A stretch of DNA of 6,837 bases from contig JAISDK010000292.1 in the NCBI GenBank assembly GCA_031264875.1, positions 1 through 6,837 on the forward strand. The letters run 5' to 3'. Position numbers and translations under genes: made by a program. The first letter of the stretch is position 1; each line of letters starts with the position of its first letter. Below the pieces are notes generated by a model. It searched no databases, was not told where the DNA came from, and was given only the letters and a program-made list of their open reading frames with translations. The DNA comes from Prevotellaceae bacterium. Lineage in GTDB: Bacteria; Bacteroidota; Bacteroidia; Bacteroidales; UBA932. Below, piece after piece: positions 1-5,992 of this stretch.

Positions 1-1065
1 GTCCAGTTCCTGATACGGATATATTGCGAAATTCCTGCCGCGACAATTGCAAATTTTTCAAAGTTGAAAAACTTGCAGTCGCCCAATTTCTCGGATTTCC
101 GAAAATATTTTCGAGCGAAACTCGAAAAATTGTTTTTGATGCCCGCAAACAGTTTTGATAATGTCAAAGGACAGTTTCCAATCGGATTTTTTGTCTGGAA
201 TACTGAAACCGATGAAACCTTTAAGCATATTTCGGCTGATGTGTATGACCGGGACGGTAATTTCATACAAAATAAGAATATTTATTCGTATGACAATGTC
301 AAAGGAAAAATAAACAACTGGCTGGCTGATGTGTCATACCATGTTGTTGAAAAAAATAAAATCGGCGACGTCCATTCCAACGGCAATGACTTTCAACATC
401 AAAACGATGTATTCATCGATAATACAAATATAAAGAAAACATTTGGAGGATTACACCTTCCGGTTTCGGTTGCAAATTTAATCGAAGCGTGTATGTGTTA
501 CGCCGTGCGCAAGGTAATTCCCGCCGACTGGCTAAACGACCGCGACCAGTTTCTCTATCCCGGCGACAGTTGGAAAAACGATCTTGAATTTCAAAACGAC
601 TGTCTGGCTTATACCTTATTTAATACTAATATTTCAATACAGTACGGCGTCAATCACTGGATACCTTTCACCGAAGAAGAGGTTCGGGCAAGCGCCAAAT
701 TTGAAAGCCATTTTATGACGGATTTTATGTCGGGTAAAATAAAGCAAAATGCTTATGTCAGTCTATTCGAAAATCAAGAGGACAAATACTGTATCAAGCG
801 CGAATTTTCGCCGGAAGCTAAAGCCGTGTTTGAGGCAGGCAAAAACCTTTGGAAATATTATCACGCACAAGCGAAGTGCAATGTAAACGCCTCTCTGTAC
901 GATATTCGCGAACACTTTCAGGGGCGCAACGACAAAGGCAAAATGAACAATAAAAGCGATAATGAAACCTACAACGAACTCATTGGCAATCTGCGTTCGA
1001 CATTGAAAATTTTGGCAAGGAAAATTGAGCCGAAAGTGTATGAATATGGGTTTCTGAAGGAATAA
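1..1065 (+). CDS. Probable adenine-specific DNA methyltransferase / type IIG restriction-modification protein, C-terminal part (5' end outside window)
   Basis: The reading frame is open from base 1 to the TAA at 1063-1065, so this is the last 354 codons of a longer gene; a TTG at 64 is in frame but is not a convincing start because coding sequence continues upstream of it. I recognise the pattern from Bacteroidota proteins annotated as N-6 DNA methylases: FSKLKNLQSPNFSDFR just after the edge, then DNVKGQFPIGFFVW, then NLIEACMCYAVRKVIPADWL and NHWIPFTEEEV. In that family this part follows the catalytic domain and is thought to recognise the DNA target. The SAM-binding and NPPY catalytic motifs would lie upstream and are not visible, so enzymatic activity cannot be judged. 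No restriction endonuclease or specificity gene follows it. There is no signal peptide or membrane segment in the visible part, so a cytoplasmic protein is expected. The assignment rests on remembered family resemblance; the coding status is solid. Confidence 0.6.
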   Translation, partial: VQFLIRIYCEIPAATIANFSKLKNLQSPNFSDFRKYFRAKLEKLFLMPANSFDNVKGQFPIGFFVWNTETDETFKHISADVYDRDGNFIQNKNIYSYDNVKGKINNWLADVSYHVVEKNKIGDVHSNGNDFQHQNDVFIDNTNIKKTFGGLHLPVSVANLIEACMCYAVRKVIPADWLNDRDQFLYPGDSWKNDLEFQNDCLAYTLFNTNISIQYGVNHWIPFTEEEVRASAKFESHFMTDFMSGKIKQNAYVSLFENQEDKYCIKREFSPEAKAVFEAGKNLWKYYHAQAKCNVNASLYDIREHFQGRNDKGKMNNKSDNETYNELIGNLRSTLKILARKIEPKVYEYGFLKE

Positions 1066-1121
1066 AGGAATTGTTGTGAAATAAATTGACTGTTTTCTTA
1101 ATCTCTTGTGATAAAATATTG

Positions 1122-1149
1122 CCGTCAGCTTTAGCTGACGGAATTTTTT
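1122..1149 (+). terminator. Intrinsic terminator after the methyltransferase gene
   Basis: A perfect hairpin of arms CCGTCAGCT/AGCTGACGG (1122-1141) is followed after AA by six T (1144-1149). It starts 57 bases after the stop of the upstream plus-strand gene. The hairpin is also the first palindrome of the repeat pair, so the terminator may have been supplied by the repeat. On the other strand the second palindrome is not followed by a T run, so it is not an obvious terminator for the minus-strand operon. Confidence 0.6.
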
Positions 1150-1168
1150 GAACATCTTTTTGAACATC
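1145..1168. repeat. 12-base perfect tandem duplication
   Basis: TTTTTGAACATC occurs twice head to tail (1145-1156 and 1157-1168) between the two palindromic repeats. It is probably a slippage duplication inside the spacer of the repeat pair. No function is evident. Confidence 0.7.
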
Positions 1169-1253
1169 TTGTCGTTGGGCTTGTGTCCTGCATTTTCTTA
1201 TCCGTCAGCTAAAGCTGACGGCAATACAATCGCTTAAATAATATCTGTTATAT

Positions 1254-1281
1254 CCTGTTTATTTCGCATATCTTAAACAGG
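1254..1281. repeat. 8-base inverted repeat downstream of the sigma factor gene
   Basis: CCTGTTTA (1254-1261) and TAAACAGG (1274-1281) are perfect reverse complements around a 12-base spacer, 20 bases past the stop codon of the minus-strand operon. It could be the 3'-end hairpin of the operon transcript, but no T run follows on the minus strand, so a classical terminator is not supported. A chance repeat is possible. Confidence 0.35.
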
Positions 1282-1301
1282 TCTTGACAGAGCCGGACGT
1301 T

Positions 1302-1886
1302 TTATTTTTTTTCGTTTTGCTGTGAAGCGAGGATCATTTCAGCGAGCGCGTTTTTTGCACGGAAAAGACGGGTTTTCACCGTTCCAATCGGGATATTCAG
1401 TTCTTCCGCGATTTCTTCGTATGCATATTCCTTAAGAAATCTCAGTTCAATAAGTTTACGGTATTTTGGTTTCAGGGCTTCTATGTACTTCAGCAGTATC
1501 AGTTCCTCCTGTTGCTGTATCATGTTTTCTTCGGGGTTTAGTGTTCCCGACGATAAAGTATTTTCGTTTATCGACGATTCCTCGTCCTGGCCATAGATGA
1601 TGTGCAGATAATTCAGTTTACGTTTTCTCACAAAATCAATCGTACAGTTTTTCGCAATCTTGTAAAGCCATGTGCTAAAGGCATATTGCTCGTTATATTT
1701 ATCAAGGTTCTGAAAAGCCTTGTCGAACGATTCCAGGGTAAGATCGTCGGCATGTGCTTTATCTCCAACCATTCTCAGGATATAGTAGAAAATATTGTCG
1801 TGATATCGCGACAATAATCGGCTATAGGCCTTTTGCTCCCTGTTTAAGGCTTTGTGCACTAATTCCAGATCAGTTTCTTTTGGCAT
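1302..1886 (-). CDS. ECF-type RNA polymerase sigma factor (sigma-70 family, RpoE-like)
   Basis: A 194-residue cytoplasmic protein that would direct RNA polymerase core to its own promoter class. Region 2 spans about residues 18-90, with a variant core-binding motif ADDLTLESF (46-54) and the -10 recognition helix FSTWLYKIAKNCTIDF (70-85). Region 4 spans about 130-185 and ends in a helix-turn-helix, YEEIAEELNIPIGTVKTRLF (156-175). There is no region 1.1 or 3, and the length is normal for ECF sigmas. I chose ATG at 1886, two bases after the ybeY stop; the frame extends upstream to 1976, but those 30 residues overlap ybeY and resemble no sigma N-terminus. It is the last gene of the operon. No anti-sigma gene (FecR-like or zinc-binding type) follows, as the next gene is convergent. 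The region 2 sequence resembles stand-alone ECF sigmas common in Bacteroidota, so expression rather than sequestration may set its activity (inference). Its regulon cannot be read from the sequence. Confidence 0.92.
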   Translation of the reverse strand: MPKETDLELVHKALNREQKAYSRLLSRYHDNIFYYILRMVGDKAHADDLTLESFDKAFQNLDKYNEQYAFSTWLYKIAKNCTIDFVRKRKLNYLHIIYGQDEESSINENTLSSGTLNPEENMIQQQEELILLKYIEALKPKYRKLIELRFLKEYAYEEIAEELNIPIGTVKTRLFRAKNALAEMILASQQNEKK

Positions 1887-1888
1887 TG

Positions 1889-2311
1889 TTATATTGAAGG
1901 TAATGTTTTTAAATAAAAATCTTCTTTTTCTCTCATCGTTCGCTGTTCGTCGTCCGATTTGTCCATGTATCCGCATAAATGCAATATTCCATGGTATATA
2001 ACCCTTCTCAGTTCGTGACTGAATGGCGCTCCGAACCGGTGGGCGTTTTCATGAACCCGTTCGACACTGATGAAGATATCTCCCGAAATGATATTGTCGA
2101 CAGTATAGTCGAAGGTTATGACATCGGTATAATAATCGTGGTTCAGATACTTTTTGTTCATTTCGAGCAAAAAGTTATCCGAACAGAAAATAAAACACAG
2201 GTCGCCCGGTTTTTTATTTTCCATTTCAGCGAGGCTTATTATCTGTGTTTTAACAAGCCATTTTTTCCCCGTTAACGTGAAGGGGGTATCTTCGTTAAAA
2301 AAACAAATCAT
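1889..2311 (-). CDS. ybeY: Endoribonuclease YbeY (rRNA maturation factor)
   Basis: A 140-residue metal-dependent endoribonuclease of the UPF0054 family, which acts in 16S rRNA 3'-end maturation and ribosome quality control. The family signature HGILHLCGYMDKS lies at residues 107-119, with metal-ligand histidines H107 and H111. The upstream conserved block NKKYLNHDYYTDVITFDY is at 52-69, followed by GDIFIS at 77-82. In enterobacterial YbeY the signature ends GYDH and its last His is the third zinc ligand; here the sequence is GYMDKS, so that His is absent. Bacteroidota homologues, as I remember them, also have a GYxDK ending, so this is probably a lineage variant, with the Asp as a candidate ligand. 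The ATG at 2311 overlaps the rpiB stop by four bases (ATGA), a sign of translational coupling, and the stop is two bases before the sigma factor ATG. Confidence 0.95.
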   Translation of the reverse strand: MICFFNEDTPFTLTGKKWLVKTQIISLAEMENKKPGDLCFIFCSDNFLLEMNKKYLNHDYYTDVITFDYTVDNIISGDIFISVERVHENAHRFGAPFSHELRRVIYHGILHLCGYMDKSDDEQRTMREKEDFYLKTLPSI

Positions 2312-2778
2312 CTCTGCAAGCCCGAATTAATTTTTTCAATTCTTACCGTATGCCTTCCACCGTCGAAGGGGGTCGATAAAAACCGTCTGACGGTTTCTTC
2401 AGCTTCCTTTTCCGTGATGAAATGCCCCGGCAACACGCACACGTTGGCGTCGTTATGTCGCCGTGCAAGCGCTGCCACGTCACTGTTCCAGCATAGCGCC
2501 GCCCTGACGCCCATGTGACGGTTTAAAACCATGCTGATTCCGTTGCCGGAATAGCAGACGGCTATTCCGCGCGTACATTTTCCGGTGTCGATGGCATTGC
2601 CGAGCGGATGTCCGAAATCGGGATAATCGACACTGTTGATGCCGGAACAGGTTCCGTAATCTGTGATTTCGAATCCCCATTCTTTCAATTTTTCTGCAAG
2701 ACAGGTTTTTAGGCTGTATCCTGCGTGGTCTGATGCTATTCCTGTCATTCCATACTGTTTAAATGTTTCATTTTCCAT
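2308..2778 (-). CDS. rpiB: Ribose-5-phosphate isomerase B (RpiB/LacA/LacB family)
   Basis: Interconverts ribose 5-phosphate and ribulose 5-phosphate in the non-oxidative pentose phosphate pathway, in the cytoplasm, normally as a dimer. In the 156-residue form the substrate motif ASDHAGYSLK lies at 15-24, the active-site cysteine is C75 in GIAVCYSGNGIS, and the conserved RHNDANVCVLPGHF is at 107-120. Most homologues have C-G-T/S-G-N-G at the cysteine loop; here the first glycine is Tyr76. The first ATG (2778) overlaps the dusB stop by 11 bases. A second ATG at 2748 would give MTGIASDHAGY, which matches the usual RpiB N-terminus more closely and leaves a 17-base gap after dusB. Neither has a clear ribosome-binding site, so the start is undecided and 2748 is quite possible. 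The C-terminal 20 or so residues are poorly conserved. The 3' end overlaps ybeY by four bases. Confidence 0.93.
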   Translation of the reverse strand: MENETFKQYGMTGIASDHAGYSLKTCLAEKLKEWGFEITDYGTCSGINSVDYPDFGHPLGNAIDTGKCTRGIAVCYSGNGISMVLNRHMGVRAALCWNSDVAALARRHNDANVCVLPGHFITEKEAEETVRRFLSTPFDGGRHTVRIEKINSGLQR

Positions 2779-3751
2779 TTCCCCAACGTTTTCCTATATA
2801 ATCAAGCAGTTTAAGCACTTCGTTTGGACTGTTTTCAGTCACAAGTTTCAATTTCGTATCTTTAAAATCATTCAAGCCTTTAAAATAGGAGCTTAAATGC
2901 CGTCTCATTTCCAGAACCCCGACTTTTTCGCCTTTTACTTCAATTGATTTGAGAAAATGCATTTTTGCTATCCTTACTCTTTCATCAACGTCAGGTTCGG
3001 GCAACAGTTCACCCTTTTCGAGATAATGCCTGATGTTTCTGAATATCCATGGACACCCGTATGTTGCCCTGCCTATCATAACTGCATCTGTTGCATACAT
3101 TTCAAACCGTTCTTTTGCTGTTTCGGGACTGTCCACATCTCCATTGCCGATAACGGGAATATGTATTCTTTTGTTTTTTTTTACTTCGCCTATCAGGGTC
3201 CAGTCGGCTGTACCTTTATATAACTGACTGCGTGTCCGTCCGTGAATTGTGAGGGCTGCAATGCCGGCGTCCTGCAATTTTTCGGCCAGTTCACATATTA
3301 TCAGGCTGTTTTCGTCCCATCCAAGACGGGTTTTTACTGTTACGGGGATATTTACTGCATCGACTATCTGCCGCGTTATTTCCACCATTCTGTCAGGTTC
3401 TTTCATCATGCCGGAACCGGCGCCTCTGCCGGCGATTTTTTTTACGGGACAGCCGAAGTTTATATCTATCAAGTCCGGATTCGACTGTTCAGCTATTTTT
3501 GCCGCTTCTATCATCGGTTCGGTCAAATGACCGTATATCTGTATTCCTATGGGACGTTCGCTGTCACTGATTTTCAACTTTTCCAGCGATTTGTAGGCAT
3601 CGCGTATCAGGCCGTCGGACGAAATAAATTCTGTATATACCATGCTTGCGCCAAATTGTTTGCACATATATCTGAATGACGGATCCGTTACATTTTCCAT
3701 TGGAGCTAAAAATAACGGATAGCTTTCAAAATCAATATGTCCTATTTTCAT
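2768..3751 (-). CDS. dusB: tRNA-dihydrouridine synthase (DusB/NifR3 type)
   Basis: An FMN-dependent enzyme that reduces specific uridines in the tRNA D-loop to dihydrouridine using NADPH; 327 residues, full length for the family. The TIM-barrel domain occupies about residues 1-240. Visible motifs are the FMN-binding APMENVTDPSFR (16-27), the catalytic cysteine C101 in DINFGCPVKK, K140 in VTVKTRLG, H170 in the HGRTR motif, GNGDV (202-206) and GRATYGCPW (228-235 region) for FMN phosphate binding. The helical tRNA-binding domain follows and includes MRRHLSSYFKG (282-292). The frame extends to a TTG at 3775, but the ATG at 3751 gives the expected N-terminus just before the first barrel strand, and a promoter box lies across 3773-3780, so 3751 is preferred. 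It is the first gene of the four-gene operon. The subfamily letter follows general resemblance; which uridine it modifies cannot be told from sequence alone. Confidence 0.95.
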   Translation of the reverse strand: MKIGHIDFESYPLFLAPMENVTDPSFRYMCKQFGASMVYTEFISSDGLIRDAYKSLEKLKISDSERPIGIQIYGHLTEPMIEAAKIAEQSNPDLIDINFGCPVKKIAGRGAGSGMMKEPDRMVEITRQIVDAVNIPVTVKTRLGWDENSLIICELAEKLQDAGIAALTIHGRTRSQLYKGTADWTLIGEVKKNKRIHIPVIGNGDVDSPETAKERFEMYATDAVMIGRATYGCPWIFRNIRHYLEKGELLPEPDVDERVRIAKMHFLKSIEVKGEKVGVLEMRRHLSSYFKGLNDFKDTKLKLVTENSPNEVLKLLDYIGKRWGNGK

Positions 3752-3772
3752 GTACAAACAATTTTCAGGCGG

Positions 3773-3780
3773 CAAAGGTA
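3773..3780 (-). promoter_or_regulatory. Bacteroidota -7 promoter box for the dusB operon
   Basis: On the minus strand the bases read TACCTTTG, a perfect match to the Bacteroidota primary-sigma -7 consensus TAnnTTTG, ending 21 bases upstream of the dusB ATG. No TTTG sits at the ideal -33 distance; the nearest (3812-3809) is some eight bases too far. The predicted transcript would have a leader of roughly 15 bases. Confidence 0.6.
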
Positions 3781-3853
3781 ATATTTTTATGTATAATCGA
3801 ATAGGTTACAAAATTTTTTACTGCGTGTGACATGTTTTGTCATTGTGATGGCA

Positions 3854-3861
3854 TATCTTTG
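3854..3861 (+). promoter_or_regulatory. Bacteroidota -7 promoter box for the AAA+ ATPase gene
   Basis: TATCTTTG matches TAnnTTTG exactly and ends 17 bases before the ATG at 3879. A TTTG at 3836-3839 is a possible -33 element, although its spacing is about six bases short. It diverges from the dusB promoter about 75 bases away, so the two could share a regulator. The start codon has no purine-rich ribosome-binding site and is preceded by an A/T-rich leader, as is usual in this phylum. Confidence 0.6.
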
Positions 3862-3878
3862 CGCAAAATTTTTATATC

Positions 3879-5579
3879 ATGAGACAGTCAAAAGTTATTC
3901 AGAACAAGGAAGTAGCTGCCCTGCCGGTCACAAAGCGCAGATGTAAAACGCTTTTGCAGCACATTGAGTATGTTATCGAGCTGGCAGAAGACTCGAAGCT
4001 GAGCGAGGATTTTTACAAAAAGGCGAAAACAAGCATCCAGTTTATTGCAAGGAAAATGAAGCTGTCGCCGAATCAGGCTGTTATTTTTTCGCTCTTCATG
4101 GAAAAAAGCGATGACAGCCGTATTTTTGTAAGTGAATTTTCGCGCTTTCTGGGTTGTAAAAATATCAAGACAATCAGCATGATGACCGATGTTGATGAAC
4201 TTGAGAAACGTCATCTGGTGCGTTGCCGGATGGATGACGGAAGAAAAAGCTATCGCGTGCCTATCGAGGTGGTTGAGGCTGTGAAGCAGAGTATTGCATA
4301 CGAATATGATCCCGAAATCAACAGGAATCTGACTGCGGAACAGCTTTTTCAACAAATGGAACGGCTGTTCGACGAGAATGAAAATAAGGAAATATCCGGC
4401 AAAACCTTGACGGAGGAATTGAGGTCGCTTATCGAAGATAATGCTTCTCTGGCGTTTTGCCGCCGGATGAGGGAATGGAACAATATTTATGACAGCGACG
4501 ACAACTGTCTGCTGCTGTTGCTGTTCTGTCATCGTTTCATCAATCTGGACGATGACAATGTCGGATTTCATGATTTTGAAGACCTGTATGAAAGGAAATG
4601 GGAGTTCAGGCACATTAAATCAAGTCTGCAAAACGGCACAAATGACCTGATTGAAATGAAAATACTGGAATATCAAACTATTGAGGGATTTGCTAATAAC
4701 GAGTTCTATAAAATATCCGACCGCGCTAAAGAACAGCTGTTTTCGGAACTGGATGTAAAAATCCGGCAGGGCGAAAACCGTAAAGGCCTGATACTGCACG
4801 GCAACGTAGCAGCTAAGGATCTGTTTTACAATAAGCGCGAACAGGCTCAGATTATACAGCTGGCTTCTCTTTTGCAGGAGGATAATTTTGCGAATGTCCA
4901 GAAACGTCTCCACGACAGTGGCATGAGAAAGGGTTTTGCCTGTCTGTTTTATGGCGCTCCGGGAACGGGTAAGACAGAAACGGTCTATCAGATAGCGCGT
5001 TCTACAGGTCGCGATATTATGATGGTGGATATTGCGGAGACGAAAAGCTGCTGGTTTGGCGAAAGTGAAAAGAAAATCAAGGCTATATTCGACCGCTACA
5101 GCGCTTTTGTGAAAACAAACAAAACTGTGCCTATACTCCTTTTCAATGAGGCCGATGCTGTTATCGGGAAACGTAGAAATGTGGAGAGCGGAAGTGTGGC
5201 TCAAACGGAAAACGCTATCCAGAATATTATTCTCCAGGAAATGGAAAACCTTGACGGTATTATGATTGCAACAACCAATCTGACGCAAAACCTGGATAAG
5301 GCTTTTGAACGCAGGTTTCTGTATAAAATCGAATTTGAAAAACCCGACGTGGAGGCTAAAAAAATGATCTGGCTTGCAATGATTCCGGCGCTCTCGAACA
5401 GGGAGGCGGAAGAACTGGCTGCTGCATACGACTTTAGCGGCGGTCAAATAGAAAATATCGTCAGGAAGCGTACTATCGACAGTATCCTGTCGGGAATAGA
5501 ACCGTCGCTGGAAACTATGCACGGGTATTGCCGCAACGAATCGCTTTACAAAGACGGAAAAAGAAAAATAGGATTCTGA
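3879..5579 (+). CDS. AAA+ ATPase with N-terminal winged-helix-like segments
   Basis: A 566-residue soluble protein. The C-terminal third is a classical AAA module of the FtsH/Vps4/SpoVK type: Walker A GAPGTGKT (359-366), an aromatic pore-loop motif WFGESEKK (392-399), Walker B ILLFNEADA (419-427), sensor 1 in ATTN (464-467), arginine-finger candidates R478/R479 in FERRF, and a sensor-2-like SGGQIEN (520-526). The pore loop implies a hexamer that threads a polypeptide (family inference). No protease domain or zinc motif is present, so any unfolded substrate would be remodelled or passed on. Two stretches in the N-terminal part look like winged helices: about 60-130, with a basic turn MDDGRKSYRVP, and about 205-290. 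The middle (140-200) is acidic, helical and charged. Walker B has Asn423 where most AAA proteins have Asp, but keeps the catalytic Glu424. It appears monocistronic, with its own promoter and a terminator about 190 bases downstream. The ATPase assignment is firm; the biological role is unknown. Confidence 0.9.
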   Translation: MRQSKVIQNKEVAALPVTKRRCKTLLQHIEYVIELAEDSKLSEDFYKKAKTSIQFIARKMKLSPNQAVIFSLFMEKSDDSRIFVSEFSRFLGCKNIKTISMMTDVDELEKRHLVRCRMDDGRKSYRVPIEVVEAVKQSIAYEYDPEINRNLTAEQLFQQMERLFDENENKEISGKTLTEELRSLIEDNASLAFCRRMREWNNIYDSDDNCLLLLLFCHRFINLDDDNVGFHDFEDLYERKWEFRHIKSSLQNGTNDLIEMKILEYQTIEGFANNEFYKISDRAKEQLFSELDVKIRQGENRKGLILHGNVAAKDLFYNKREQAQIIQLASLLQEDNFANVQKRLHDSGMRKGFACLFYGAPGTGKTETVYQIARSTGRDIMMVDIAETKSCWFGESEKKIKAIFDRYSAFVKTNKTVPILLFNEADAVIGKRRNVESGSVAQTENAIQNIILQEMENLDGIMIATTNLTQNLDKAFERRFLYKIEFEKPDVEAKKMIWLAMIPALSNREAEELAAAYDFSGGQIENIVRKRTIDSILSGIEPSLETMHGYCRNESLYKDGKRKIGF

Positions 5580-5590
5580 AAACTGAAAAT

Positions 5591-5672
5591 TTCGCGATGT
5601 AATACCTTGTGATGCCGTAAGGCGTCCAATCCTGATAACACCCGTGCAAGCGGAGCGCAGTTTCCAAATTGA
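5591..5672. other. GC-richer, foldable stretch; possible structured RNA, repeat copy or gene remnant
   Basis: This stretch is about half G+C, while the rest of the gap is strongly AT-rich. It includes a six-pair hairpin (5611-5616 with 5621-5626, one G-T pair) closed by GTAA, a GNRA-type tetraloop when read on the plus strand. Read on the minus strand it lies within a 60-codon frame (5697-5515) with the protein-like phrase LHGCYQDWTPYGITRYYIA, but that frame runs into the AAA+ gene and ends in low-quality sequence. It could be the 3' untranslated part of the AAA+ mRNA, a small RNA, a dispersed repeat or a decayed gene. The sequence alone does not decide. Confidence 0.3.
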
Positions 5673-5764
5673 ATGAAAATTCTGTGATATTATTCATAAT
5701 TCTATAAATGAAGTTATTAATAATTGTGTGTTATATGTTTTTATGCAAAGGAACGAAAAAATCG

Positions 5765-5800
5765 CATGAGAGATTTTTTTCATCTCTCGTGATTTTTTTT
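5765..5800 (+). terminator. Intrinsic terminator downstream of the AAA+ ATPase gene
   Basis: The arms CATGAGAGAT (5765-5774) and ATCTCTCGTG (5782-5791) pair over ten positions with one G-T pair around a seven-base T-rich loop, followed by A and eight T (5793-5800). It lies about 190 bases after the stop of the AAA+ gene and well before the promoter of the next gene, so the two plus-strand genes are probably separate transcription units. Confidence 0.65.
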
Positions 5801-5832
5801 CATCTCTTGTGAAAAGAAAAAATTCTCTCGCG
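5781..5832. repeat. Three short near-repeats of TCTC(T)CGTG type at about 20-base spacing
   Basis: CATCTCTCGTGA (5781-5792), CATCTCTTGTGA (5801-5812) and TTCTCTCGCG (5823-5832) are similar words spaced 20 and then 21 bases, separated by T or A runs. The first is the 3' arm of the terminator hairpin, and the second copy could pair with the same 5' arm almost as well. This suggests local duplication of the terminator arm; binding sites on two successive helical turns are another reading. Confidence 0.4.
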
Positions 5833-5992
5833 TAAATTCCAGTGACTTCTACATACCTGTTTGCTGTTTTCATGTTATACGCCATTATTGATTTTAATTT
5901 TATTCCAAATTTGCGGCTGCAAGGTTAGTATAAAAACATTTAATTGATGCTTGTAACGCGAGAACGAATGGGTGTACAACAAAAATTATATA

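Larger units (their letters stand above)
1117..1226. repeat. REPIN-like pair of inverted palindromic repeats
   Basis: A 26-base unit at 1117-1142 recurs as its exact reverse complement at 1201-1226. Each unit contains its own palindrome: arms CCGTCAGCT and AGCTGACGG separated by TT in the first copy (1122-1141) and by AA in the second (1202-1221). The two units are separated by 58 bases, giving a 110-base element between convergent genes. Two inverted palindromes at this spacing are the layout of REP doublets (REPINs), which in other bacteria are mobilised by RAYT transposases. No RAYT gene is in the window and I see no target-site duplication. A bidirectional terminator remains an alternative. 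Confidence 0.6.

Noticed and set aside
1101..1111. The word ATCTCTTGTGA recurs at 5802-5812.
   Set aside because: An 11-base match between two places in a window of this size is expected by chance, and the flanks do not match.
763..1167. A minus-strand frame of 134 codons beginning with a repeated MFKK.
   Set aside because: Its start lies in the 12-base tandem repeat and palindrome, and the rest is antisense to the methyltransferase-like gene.
1284..1289. TTGACA, resembling an E. coli -35 box, in the gap after the sigma gene (another lies at 6013-6018).
   Set aside because: Neither has a matching -10 box at proper spacing or a sensible gene downstream, and the primary sigma factor of this phylum uses TAnnTTTG rather than this motif.
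3888..4613. A 241-codon minus-strand frame opposite the N-terminal half of the AAA+ gene.
   Set aside because: Same reasoning: low-complexity Gln run and no recognisable motif, while the plus-strand frame is continuous with the ATPase domain and has a promoter.
4620..5522. A 300-codon open frame on the minus strand, opposite the AAA+ ATPase gene.
   Set aside because: The plus strand encodes a clear AAA domain with ordered motifs; the antisense translation has no family resemblance and is rich in His, Phe and Cys, typical of an antisense shadow.
5694..5885. A 63-codon minus-strand frame in the gap.
   Set aside because: It covers the terminator and homopolymer runs, which produce a Lys/Phe-rich translation; no promoter box or homology is evident.
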